A stretch of DNA of 64,000 nucleotides from Russula earlei. Its lineage: Eukaryota > Basidiomycota > Agaricomycetes > Russulales > Russulaceae. Under the pieces are notes generated by a model, which was given only the letters and a program-made list of their open reading frames with translations, was not told the DNA's origin and ran no database searches. Positions 33,443-44,489 of this stretch are shown here, in pieces (the first letter of the stretch is position 1; every line of letters begins with the position of its first letter). A program made the translations under genes and the position numbers. The stretch spans positions 124,001 through 188,000 of the forward strand of contig JAGFNK010000031.1 in NCBI GenBank assembly GCA_025769875.1, written 5' to 3'.

Positions 33443-34679
33443 ACTTGGTTACAGGTGTCCTAAAGTCCTCATTCATAGTCCTTGGATAAAACAGAGTAAG
33501 TGTTAAACATTCTTAGTAAGGTGCATACTGATTTATTGGGCATCTTCAGGGCCCATAACCTAGTGAAGATTTTGAAGCTGAGGTGAAGATCTGAGGGCAC
33601 GACAATCAGTACACAGAAGCCAGAAGCAGGACTAGTGGCACGCAAGGGGAATTCAGGAATACAGGATTGTCTCTTGCTCTTTCTGTTGGCTCGCTTTTCA
33701 AGCCTTTTAAGTACACCCTTGCACCTATGATACTTGTAAGTACTAGTCATAAAATTTTGCTATGTAGTGTAAAAATTTCTTTTGTCAAGTAAGCCAATGT
33801 TGCCTTTGTGGCCTTTAGCCATGGCGACGAGCTTGCATTCTCAGTGAGCTCCACAGTGTCCTTAAGACATTTTGCTTGGGCCTGTATCTGAGACATTTAA
33901 GTGAAACTTCTTTTTTGGCTTTTTAGCTTTTAGCACACATGATCAGAAACGAATGAGACAGATGTGAGATCAAGGCAAGGAGTCATTCAGAGCAACTTTC
34001 CCCCACGAAGGGGGAGGGTTCTATTCTGGGCCCTTTTGGGTCCCGAGGCATAGCACATCGCACCGCAAAGGCACTTCACATGTCTTTGTCTTTGGTGGAG
34101 CAAAATCCACCATAGAGACCTCCTGCTTAACGGTGCTTAGAAGTGTTGTTAAGCACCATTAAGCATGCTCAAGTGTTGCTAAGCAAATCTCAGATTTTCC
34201 TGATGCTTGAGGTAAGACTACATGACAGGACTTTTGGTGATAAGATCCAGCAATGACAATGTATGCTTACTTACCTTACAACACGACGGAAAAGTAACTG
34301 AGTGGGCCGCGTGGCGCCGTGGCTTAAGCGCTTTGCGACCATGTGCCACGGTGGGTTCCAAGTCTGATCGAATCGACGCCGCTTATTAGCTTTTTGCACT
34401 AGTACTGGCATCGTCCAAGCCGTGGGGGATCTATCATGTTGAATGCCAAAATGCGGACTATTCCTGGTGAGTCTTGTCCGTTTGAACCCGCCTGCGTCAT
34501 CGATATAACCAGCCGTCTCGGTTGACATTTTCCAGCCAAACCGTCCTGGTCCCTCCCTCCCGCAGTCCGCTATACAGCTGGAACTGTGTCATTCGCTCTA
34601 TTCGTATCTCTCCTTTACGTTCTTTTTTCTATCAGAAGCCACACTCCTTGGATTCCTCTCGGCGCTCCGTATCTCAACT
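33443..34679. other. Non-coding flank between retrotransposon and GH16 gene
   Basis: The left part (to about 34260) is AT-rich and probably old transposon sequence; it includes clustered GTGCTTAGAAG/TTAAGCACC words around 34128-34185. Near 34296-34345 a tRNA-like A-box region (GTGGCGCCGTGGCTTAAGCGC) appears, with a weak B box downstream and a T-run, suggesting a decayed tRNA-derived SINE or pseudo-tRNA. The last 200 bp should hold the GH16 promoter. Confidence 0.35.
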
Positions 34680-35960
34680 ATGCGTACTGGCCATGCGTTC
34701 CTCGCCACACTACATCTACTCTCTCTCACACAATGCGCTAGCGCTTGGTTCTACCTCGACAAAGAGTGGATCGGCGAAGCCTTCTTTGACGGCTGGGATT
34801 GGGAGACGGAGAATGACCCGACCCATGGTCGCGTTAACTACGTGAGCCAGGCCGATGCCATGAGCAAAAACCTCTCATACGGTACGTTATCACGCCCGGC
34901 TTCCCCGACTCCCTTGAGTCTTCTTTTTCCTTCCAGTGGAGGACGGTCAATTTTTCATGCGTGCGGACGATGTATCCATCGTTGATACTACAGCACGCGG
35001 GCGTGACAGCATCCGCATCTCTTCGCGGGATGCATGGGAGGAGGCTATATTCGTTCTCGACGTGGAGCACATGCCTGCGGGTTGCTCCACATGGCCCGCC
35101 TGGTGGACTCTGAGCAGAAAGGGTCCATGGCCGAACGGCGGGGAAATCGACATCATCGAAGGCACACCCTTTGTCTATCTCGTCTCCGCTCCGAGTCACT
35201 CACAAGTACTTCCGACATAGGTGTCAATCTGAATGTGGAAAACCAAGCCACTTTGCATACTACCCCAGAATGTCAGATGCCCCCCGATTACCTGCGCCAG
35301 CCGCAGTCTGGGTGGGTCCCCTTTCCAACTTTCATTCGACTCCTCTTTCAAACTATGTTGCGACAGGACCAGCCTCAACACCGACTGCGACACTTCTGTC
35401 GACAATAACGCAGGATGTGGTGCCAGATTCTCTAACAGTGGCCCCTCCTACGGCAAACCATTTAACGAAAACCATGGCGGATACTATACCATGGTGAAAT
35501 CTCCTTCGAGTGGTATTCAGGTGTGGTTCTGGCCCCGAGACAGCCCCGACATCCCAACGGAGATACGTCACGGGGTATCAAACGAAACAACAATATATCC
35601 GACCTGGCAATGGGGCGAGCCGGCAGCGAATTTCCCTATGCTCAAGGACTATTGCGACTACCATGATCACTTTAATGCCCATCGAATGGTATTCGACCTG
35701 ACGTTCTGCGTAAGCACCTTCTTTACCCCTCCCGCAGCCCGAGCACAACCTTTTTTTGCATAGGGTGACTGGGCTGGTAATGTTTGGTCGACCTCTGGCT
35801 GTGGGCCGACCACCTGTGTGGACTGTAAGCATCCTTTGCCATACAATGGTTCACACTGAACTCATCAAACTCACCTCCGTCAGTCGTCAATAATAACCCC
35901 TCCGCCTTTAGCGAGGCCTATTGGACGATCAATAGCCTGCGGGTATACACCCCCAAGTAG
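34680..35960 (+). CDS. Glycoside hydrolase family 16, secreted endo-beta-1,3(4)-glucanase type
   Basis: Predicted secreted glucanase of the fungal Lam16A-like group, acting on wall or plant beta-glucans. Signal peptide at residues 1-22 (HAFLATLHLLSLTQCASA), then FYLDKEWIGEAFFDGWDWE. Exon 2 carries STWPAWWTLSRKGPWPNGGE and the catalytic ExDxxE motif, EIDIIEG. Further segments are NLNVENQATLHTT, DCDTSVDNNAGCG, YTMVKSPSSGIQVWFWP, DWAGNVWSTSGCG and EAYWTINSLRVYTPK, closed by TAG 35958-35960. Introns are short; the one after IIEG (35162-35220) appears to begin with GC rather than GT. About 320 residues, usual for the family. Confidence 0.92.
35162..35220 (+). other. Probable GC-AG intron in the GH16 gene
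   Basis: Removing 35162-35220 (GCACACCC...ACATAG) yields EGVNLNVEN, as expected for the family. The nearest GT-AG alternative (35173-35220) gives a stop three codons later. Confidence 0.6.
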
Positions 35961-37415
35961 TAGTGACGTCTTGATATGACACTTATTATTCTACCTAGGC
36001 GCTTTTGCTACCACGGACGCATTCTTTACCCCCCTTGTTGCTTACGTTTTCGTCTTCACTCATGTAACGTGGTTTGTTTTTGCCGATCCGAATAGAATTT
36101 CACAAACTATACCCTGCTGCGTGGAGTTGCTCGAACGGGGTGCGACTCCCCTTTCCCTCAGCTCTCGTTCTCCGCAAAACTGCGTGCCCTTCATCAGCAC
36201 GACATACACACTCGGTACCAGGAACATCGATTTGCGTCGGCAGCGTACAGGCTCGGCATCTCATCGCGATGCGCGCCGCCCCAAGAAAGCTACTGTATTG
36301 ATTACGGCTATAATAAGCCGAGTGCGCCACAAGCGCGCTCCCGAACCTGGGACGAGCGATCGGCGCCTTCCTACCGTCCGTCGGGGCAGGAAAGTCGCCG
36401 CCTTCCCGGAGGTGGAGTTTTTCCCCAATAAATCCTGCAGGGGCCACCTCACTATTTTCTTCGGCGATAAATCTAAATCGGATCCCACCTACCAGATTGC
36501 ATTTTTAAACCTGGACCCACAGTGTGATCCGGCCGTGCCTCGGGAAAGCTCAGACGCTCAGGAAAAGGTCCCGGGGAGGCCAGCTGGCGCTCTTTGAGCG
36601 AATCGACAAGGTTTTCACAAGAAGCACCTCCGGGGGAATCAAACACTGACGGGACGGACTCGGAACAAAGTTCACAGAAGAGCGGTATGATCGGATCGAT
36701 GCGCTGCGGCTTCAAGTGGGTCCAAGTTCAAGTTTAGGATCCTTAGCTTGTTTACAACAAATGTGCTGACTCGCAGCGACGACGCAAGCACGACGACATG
36801 TCTTGGGAAAAACCACAGATGGCTTTGGTATCGCGGCCAAGAGCACAGGCCAAGAGAGTGCGATATAGACGGGTCGACATAACATGCAGGGGGTCCGGGG
36901 GCGAGTGGTATGTCGGAAGATTAGGAGGCCATTATTTTATATTTAAATATAATCAGATTATAATGGCCTCCCAAATTTCCGACATTTAGGGGACATAGGA
37001 ACAAGGCCTCCCGAGATGGAGAAGCAGGAGGATATGAGCGGTTTGTGGCACGTGGACGGGATAGGGTTTTGGCTTCACAACTCAATTAGACAGTGTAACC
37101 TGAGCTATAATTGTCTTTTATCCTCTAGGTTTCAGAACTGGTATCTGCCAGTGATGTGAGGTCGCATGCCAACACGTAGTCAAAACTCCAACAGGCCCTG
37201 TTAAGGATGCCAGGGCTAAGATACTGACATGCGACATACATATTCCAACTAGCAAACGAACAAAGGAATAGCGTTAAATAGCGACCGAATATGTATATCA
37301 AACCGAGAAAGTACAAAGCAAGGACATAGTATGAAGGTATCGCTGGTTTGAGAGGTTGTTCGCAAAAGCCGGTCGTAAAGAAAAACAAGGGTGAAAAGTC
37401 AGAAAAATGTCCCAC
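35961..37415. other. Intergenic between GH16 and rad21
   Basis: No gene recognised. It contains the hairpin at 36911-36984. The segment 37,000-37,415 is probably the 3' untranslated region of the rad21 gene. Confidence 0.5.
36911..36984. repeat. Palindromic hairpin, MITE-like
   Basis: Arms 36911-36935 and 36960-36984 are reverse complements over 25 bp with three mismatches (outer TGTCGGAA, inner GGAGGCCATTAT), around a 24-nt AT-only-rich loop. The left edge follows TA. It resembles a tiny MITE or a stable RNA hairpin. Confidence 0.7.
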
Positions 37416-39764
37416 TTACATACCCATAAATGACGAGATAGATGGTGCAGTAGATCCGTGCCGGTGACGTTCCCATAATTTGGGTTTCGGGCGTACTTCG
37501 ATGTTCTCGAACGGCGCTGGTTGAGATATGTGAATGCAGTCACGGGTACCCAGGAAGAGGATTTCAAAGAAGAACGCTGCCGCAGCACGGCGAGTCGCCT
37601 GCAACGCAATCACAATTAGGGTACGTGCAATATGTCAGTATGCATAAGAACGCATACCTTTGTCGCCATGTGGTTGAAACTCATAACCTTCTCTTCGCCC
37701 TCCACAGGATCCAATTCCTTTCGGATGATACCGAGGGCGCGGACAGTGTTTTTACTGTAGCCCTTCCCGTCCGTGCCTGTGCCCGCACCGTCCGACTCTG
37801 ATACCTGGCTAGAACCCTTCATATCAAACGCCACTATGGGGCATTCAAGGTCGGCATAGGTTTCTTCACCCTCTTCCTGTGCAGGGGTGCTTGCCCGAGA
37901 AATACGAGTAAGCTCCGAGGGTGCAGCTGACTTCTCACGGATGAGCTCCACAGGTTGCAGAACCTCTCTACCAATGTCCATCTGGAAGTCCTCCATTCCA
38001 AGCCCGGTGTTGTCAAAGTCGAATCTTGGGCCGACGCTCTCGCGCCCGAACACCTCACTCCCGATGCCTTGACTTGGCGCGACACTTGCGCGGCGAGCCT
38101 GTCCGGGATCGCCTTCGTCCTCGAGTGTAACGCTACCCTCGCCCTCTGGTTCAATACGCGCACGCTTGCTCGGGAGCTTTTCTGGTGATGCACCTCGACG
38201 CTTGCTTGAAGGGACATAAGTTGCAACCGGGCGCATAAACATCTCCTGCAGTTCGGGTGCAATGCCCGGGGGCCCGGCAAAGAAAAAAGTGCCATTCGAC
38301 GTCACCTTCGTCGGTAGGAAGTGTGCAATGGGATCCTCGCGAATTTGTAAAAGGCGCATGACGACCGAGGAACGTGGAAGGTATTGATGATCGGTGAGAA
38401 TGGATGAGATATCCATAGGATTGAGTGGTCCTAGACCACCACGGCCCCGACCCTCTAGCTCGGTGAGATCATCAAAAATTTGCTTCTTTTTGCGCTTGCG
38501 TTTCTCCCCCACTACCTGTTCTTCGGGTTGTTCTGGCTGCTGTTCTCCGACAACCACAACAGGCTCTGCCATCTCAACATCCGCGGGTGGAGTAACGGGT
38601 ACTTCACTCAACACCGAAGCTGTGGATGATGTGAGAAGGGATACCGGGATGTATCGCTTTATGCTACGCACAGGCTCTAGAAGGAGACCTGGTTTGCTCT
38701 GGGGTTTTGGCTCCCTCACTGATGGGACGATCGCCGAAATCAAGGTCAAGATCGATATTCATTCCCTCCTCTGGGCCAAAACCGAAGTGCATGTCGTGAC
38801 TAAAGGCAGGTTCTGACGGAGCTCGGCTGTGATGGGATAATATCTCGAGTTCGTCGCCGGTTTGCTTGAGTAGATGCGACTCGAGTGACTCGCGCGGCGC
38901 TCGGGGTGGCGCAGCATCACGACCTACTTCGACACTCATATCATCGATCTCGCTCCGTTCGTGCGGTGTCACGGGCTCATCCCCGAAAGTCAATCCAAGG
39001 TCTACCTCGTAGTCCTGTGACCCAATGCCATCTGACGGGCCCAGGTCAAAGCCGTATCCGCTGTCGTCGACTCCATACTGAAGGTCATCCGCTGTCGTAA
39101 GTGTGATATCAGCTTGACGAGCCATATGATGCCCCTGAGGCTGAATTTCTCGATCTTCAAAGTCGATATCCCTTGGGACGATTATAAAGGGGCTAATGCA
39201 GACAAGCAGACAGCTCACCAATTGATGTCCGGGAGAAGGATATCGAGATCAAGATTACTAGTGGGGAGTGTAATGGCATTGCGATTGACAGCGAGCTGAT
39301 CTTCTGTCAAGTCCACGACGCCTGGCCGGAACGCCTGTTGGGGATCGTCAGTCAGTGTGATCTCGGACATTTGATGCAGTATGAACCATCTTGATCTTTA
39401 ACAGGGCTTCATTGCAGTCATCGAGCAGGTATTTGGCTTTGCGACTATAGATGCGCACAACGCCGAGAAGTAGCTGACCACTCAGCCGGAGGGCCATAAC
39501 TTCAATCTCCTGACCCATGATTGCGTCTGTAGATAGGTTTCGTTGAGCGTCCGCATTTGGGATTGGAGCATGAAAAGATTCCTACCTACTGACTGCTCTA
39601 TGTCAGTTTGGAGAGTCTGTGCTTTGGAGAGTTTTCGTTCCATGTGCGCGGCGAGCCATACTTTGGCGAGGGGCCCGCGTCGGGATAAGATAGCCTCAGA
39701 ATAGAACTAGGACAGTACGATTGAGGATGATGAGCAGTATAGATATTCCAAGGCAACTGACCAT
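37416..39764 (-). CDS. rad21: Cohesin alpha-kleisin Rad21/Scc1
   Basis: Kleisin subunit of cohesin, bridging SMC1/SMC3 for sister-chromatid cohesion and cut by separase. The N-terminal kleisin domain reads [79 protein letters not shown]. The middle is acidic and disordered (repeats such as [12 protein letters not shown]). The C-terminal winged helix is [20 protein letters not shown], then [17 protein letters not shown] and [13 protein letters not shown]. The coding start is an ATG at 39764-39762, followed at once by an intron (GTCAGT...CCTAG), so exon 1 contributes only Met. It has several short introns. It is divergent from the PPR gene across 171 bp. Sequence favours mitotic Rad21 over meiotic Rec8. 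Confidence 0.92.
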
Positions 39765-39935
39765 GATTAAAAGAAAATATAGAGAAGGAGACGCGTCAAG
39801 CGCTGCAAGGAGGGAAAGGGGATGATGGTGAGCGGACGAAAGTGAACTTGAGTGAACGCAACTTTGAGTCTCACAGTCACGTGCGATTCTTATTTCCGCA
39901 ATTCGGAAATCAAATCGCTTGCCGTTCTCCTCTTC
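39765..39935. promoter_or_regulatory. 171-bp bidirectional promoter, rad21 / PPR gene
   Basis: Start codons of two divergent genes are 171 bp apart. A CACGTG palindrome lies at 39878-39883 within GTCACGTGCGA. Confidence 0.55.
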
Positions 39936-41732
39936 ATGCTCACAAGGTCGGCCCTTTCGCTGTCTCGGAAGCGCGTGGCCAGACAAGTTCCAATCTCGCT
40001 CTACTCGAATGGTATATCATCTCTGTGAATCCAGTGGATCCTTGTATAACTACGTGTCACTCAGGTTCCCCTTCTCAAGGTCCGCAAAGACATCCTACTT
40101 CCCAAGATCGTTCAGGCCAGAGAAGCGGCCATTCTTCCCCGAAGGCAAAGCTAGACCGGATATCTGGACTTACAAGGAGGCCATGGCGTCATTCTGTGCC
40201 GTCATCGGGGATTGCAGCTTTCAATCTGAGGCTTGGTCAATTTGCAGATGTCGGTCGTGCCGTCCAAGTTGTGGAGACCTTGAAGGAAATGAAGGAGCTT
40301 AGAATTCAACCAGATATCCTGACATACAACTCGGCGATGGAGCTGTTTGGGAGGTACGGCATGCAAGATGAGGCTTGGGCTCTTGTGGACGACATGAAGG
40401 CACTGGGCATTATGCCCGACATCGAAACATATAAGTTTCTTTTGCAGGTGCATATGATAAAATCCTATGTTTCTTGAGGAGTAGCTGACGCGTATTTTTA
40501 CAAAGTCTGTTCGTTTCGCACCTCACAAAGATACTTGGTCGGTGCTCAAAATGATGGAGGCTGCTGGCATAGAGCATACCGAAGGCACTTATGCGCTAGT
40601 CATTCAAAGATATCTAGACGACTCAAACTTTGAAATGGTGTTCAAGCTCTTGGTTGAAATGGAAGGTCGTGGGTTGTCACCGCAACTTAAAACTGCAGAG
40701 GGCGTGATCACCCTAGCTGCTCGGAGAAGGATGCCGCGTCTTGCGCTGGAACTGGCTGAGAATTTCGAGGCGTCGTCTGTGCGTAGATTGGACACGCACG
40801 TTTGGGTCGCCTGTTTGCTTTCTTCTTCCGAATGTCTTTATGTAGGTATAATCTCAAATTGTATGGAGGTACTCTTGACTTACCACGTATATGTCACTCA
40901 GAAAGAAGGCGTCTTGCATTTATGGCCCAAAGTGACGAATGAACTCAAGGCTCTACCAGATGAGGGCTGCGCAGTAGAGGTCCTTCATACGGCCGGCCGA
41001 CATGGACTCCCTGAACTGGCTATGGATGTGCTCCGAGTTCTGAAGGCCATCGGTGTTGATCTACGGGAACACCACTTCGCTCCAATCATAGAAGCCTTTT
41101 CCCGCGCGAACCGCATCAAGGAAGCGCTTGGCGCGTTTACTATGATACGAAGGAACAACATCGAACCCAGTCCCGACATCGAGCGCCCTATTTTCGAGGC
41201 AATTCGAGTCAACACGGACGCCATAGACGCCGCTTGGGATGCGCTGGAAGCCCTTCATTCCGAGGGCGAGACAATCGATATTGCGGCGGTCAATGTCGTC
41301 ACCCAGGCGTCCGTAGCTCTGGGAGATCTGAAACGCGCCTTTGGAACTTATCAAATGTGTGGCGACTTGCAAGTCAAGCCGACTCTGGAGACATATCACT
41401 TACTCCTCTCGGCCTGCATTGCCGCGAGGCATCGGGAATTGGGTGATCGGTTAACTGCTGAGATGAAGGAGGCTGGAATCAAACCCGATGCCAGGACCTA
41501 CGAGCGGCTGATCGTCTTGTGTCTCACGGGAGAGACATACGAGGACGCTTTCTTCTACCTGGAAGAGATGAAAGGAGAGAACCTTCATCCACCACAATCG
41601 GTTTATGAGGCGATCATCCAACGGTGTGTGCTGGAGAAGGATGAACGGTATGCCTTGGCCGTGAAAGAAATGGAAGAGTTTGGATACAAAGTATCCCCCG
41701 CATTGGAGAAGGTCATATCGGGCCAGACCTGA
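39936..41732 (+). CDS. Mitochondrial pentatricopeptide-repeat (PPR) protein
   Basis: RNA-binding PPR protein, probably acting on mitochondrial transcripts. ATG 39936 opens MLTRSALSLSRKRVARQVPI, a clear basic presequence. The first intron (about 40012-40068) joins SNG to SPSQGPQRHP. PPR-like motifs recur with ~35-residue spacing: ELRIQPDILTYNSAMELFGR, ALGIMPDIETYKFLLQ, AAGIEHTEGTYALVIQRYL, DLQVKPTLETYHLLLSACI, EAGIKPDARTYERLIVLCL and NLHPPQSVYEAIIQRC. Two further introns lie near 40448-40504 and 40843-40901. It ends VSPALEKVISGQT at 41732. I cannot assign a specific target. Confidence 0.87.
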
Positions 41733-41844
41733 TGAAGAAAAGTAGCGACCATTAATATTCACGTGATGACCACACGCGACGCGTCTCTTTGTGTTTGTTT
41801 GCTCCTGCCTAGTTCATACTTTCACTACCGTCTTAATTACTGCA

Positions 41845-43984
41845 ATGCAGGAGAGCACACAAGCCCAAAGGGACAAGTATGCAGTACTTCAGCGGAAACT
41901 CGAACAGTTGGAGAGAATTCATGCTGACGGAAAGAGACAAGTGTGACTTTTTGTCTCCGTGCTTGTGATCACCTGACTCTTGGATAGCATCAGGCCAACC
42001 TTGACAACGTCACAAAGGAGCTCTTGGCCGTGCGGAAAAGCAACGCCGAGCAGTTGACGCGCATAGACAAGTTGAAGAAGCAAGTAGATGCCCAGGATAC
42101 GAAGATCCAGGATTCGAACAAGTCTGCGCTCGCCGACCAGACGGAAATCAAGGACCTGAGGGTGAAACTGCGCGTCGCAGAGGCCGAGCGTGTCCGGATC
42201 CAAGCGAAATATAACGAGGCCGTCCGAACGAAGCAAGTGTTGGATTCCACCAACGCAGCTCGCCACGACGAGTTGAAGGAGCGAGATCGACGTATCGCAG
42301 ATCTCGAACGAGCCATGGCTCTAGAGAAGAGGCGCAGAGAAGATGTCGAGTCCCAACAACGCGATGCGATGAGTGCAAGAACAGAGGAGGAGCGCGCCAA
42401 AGCTCGAACACGGCTCGAACAGGCCGAAGCGGAGGCCGCAAAGGTCAGGGCGGAACTGGATGCGGATCGGATACGCGGCGAGATGCAGAGGGAAGAACTC
42501 GTGGCCCAGGTGGAAGTTCTGCGCGAAATGCTCCTTCAAGCGGCGACGCATTACGGCAAACTGGTCTCGGAGACGGTGTCCAAGGCCGCACACGACGAAT
42601 TGCGGCGCGAGCATAGCTCGTTGCAATTTCACACTTTCCGGCTCGAACGCAAGCTGGCCAACACCGAGGCGCAGGTGGCGGAGCTGGCGAGTCTCATACG
42701 CCAAGCTCATGATGCGAACGGTCTCCTGGAGGATGAGTTGCGCGCCGCTGAGGAAGACAAAAATTGGTACAAGGCCACGCTGGAAGACGTGCGGACAGAT
42801 ATCCGCTGTGACCGCATTGACCGCAGCCATGCTTCGCTTGCCGATACCGTGGCCAAGGCCCAGAAAGAGCACATGTTCTCCGAGCTTGAGATCCAGGAAG
42901 CTCTTTCTTCCGTTGAACGACGGTCGGCTGCGTCTTACTGTGGCCTGAATAGCCAGCTTGTGATCTCCTGCACGACGATGCGCGCAGACCTGGATGCGGA
43001 GCTTCTTGTATCGCAGACGCTGGCAGTCGAGTTGCAAACCACGAAGGCTACACACGATGCCACGACTGCGGATCTGCATGAAGCGCGGACGGAATTGGAG
43101 TCGACGCGGAAGCAACTGGAGGAGGCGTCCAGTTCGCTGAGCGCCGCGAGAACGAGGGAGGCGGCGCTAGTCCAAGAGGTCAAGGAAGTCAAGTCCCAAA
43201 ACAAGGAGCAGACGACGGCGCACAAGCATGCACTTCAGAAGGAGAAGGAGACGACCAACAGGCTCGCGACGGGCCTGCAGCAAAGCAAGGTCGCCGAGGG
43301 GGAGCTTCGGGCAGAGATCGACCAGTGAGATTGTTTGAGATGCACCTCTCGGCTTGTGGATTTGTGCTGACGTTGTGTGTAAATCCAGGTTGACAGTTGA
43401 CCTCGCGGACGCCGAGCGGTATCGAGAAGCGTATCACAAGCTCCTCGACGAAGTCGGAGTTCTGGCAGCAAAGAACCAGCTTGCGGAGAGCGAAGCCGAC
43501 AGGCTGAGCCAGTTCAACGCCGAAATCCTGGGACACAACAACCCCGCGCAGCGCATCGTCTATCTCGACCGTGTGCGCCGCGAGTTGGCAGAGACGAAGC
43601 AGGTGTGTGTGCGCGCTTCGTTGTGTTGCCGTTGGCTGCTACCTCCGGCCGCACGCGCACTTGCTCACATTTCCATCAATCTCACTCACCACTCGTTGTC
43701 TCTAGATGCTGATCGTCGCAACGCGCGAGCGCGACGCCGCAGGCGAGCAGATCGAAAGCCTCCGTCGCGAGTTGAGCTTGTATCTCTCCGTGCCCGCAGA
43801 GGGCAAGCCACGGACACGGACCACGATGACACGCGTCGGGCGCATGCCCCTGGCCACTCAGAGCCAAAACGTGCAACTGGTCGCCGGGCCGACGGCGCCG
43901 GACATCGGTGAGGACTTTGAGAAGCACTTGCCACCGCTGGTGGATGGGGCGAATGATGAGATGACCTTGGACGAGATTATGTAG
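41845..43984 (+). CDS. Long coiled-coil protein with HMMR-like C-terminal motif
   Basis: About 630 residues, nearly all heptad-rich coiled coil (for example RKLEQLERIHADGKRQ, KLRVAEAERVRIQAKYNEAV, LREMLLQAATHYGKLV). Introns lie at about 41942-41987, 43328-43388 and 43602-43705. Near the C-terminus, EILGHNNPAQRIVYLDRVRR resembles the conserved GH-N-x-x-Q-K-I segment shared by hyaluronan-mediated motility receptor (HMMR) and kinesin-12 tails. The end is NDEMTLDEIM. No motor domain is present. A role at spindle or microtubule structures is possible by analogy only. The start (MQESTQAQRDKYAVLQ) follows the PPR gene by 112 bp and is somewhat uncertain. Confidence 0.7.
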
Positions 43985-44489
43985 GGGGAGGAGTCCTTTG
44001 CCTCCACATTCGATGGATTTACGACTATTTTGATCTTATGCTTACTATCTTCATCTGGTTTCATCTATCAACCGAATGCGTTGTTATTTTGTCTGGATGC
44101 ATAATGTCGCACCAGCGACTAGTATTTGCCATAATGTTAACGGGGTGAGGTCAAGCAGGAACGTCATCATCGAGTGATCATGGTACCCCCTTTGAAAACC
44201 GAACCCTACAGCGTGATCATAATTAGACTCTCGGCAGGTTGGACGATTAGGATGGAGGGCACGGTATTTAGTTGTTGCCGTCACCAAATTTGTAAAGGTT
44301 GTAGTAGAGGCAAATGTGGAGAGATCATTGTAAGTGAAAGATCCAGTAAAACGGGCTATTATCAAGGTGGTAACATGAGATAACATACGTCTCGAGAAAA
44401 CATCCAATAGTCGAGAAAAATCCAGTTCCGCATCGTCTGAAGGTCGAAAGGCAAAATATAGGTCATAAACATACTATCTACAGAATGTC

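Noticed and set aside
34296..34400. tRNA-like sequence with A-box and weak B-box
   Set aside because: The acceptor ends do not pair and the T arm is not canonical, so it is not called as a tRNA; at most a decayed SINE or pseudo-tRNA.
36290..36360. GGTTCGGGA word resembling a B box on the minus strand
   Set aside because: No cloverleaf could be folded around it.
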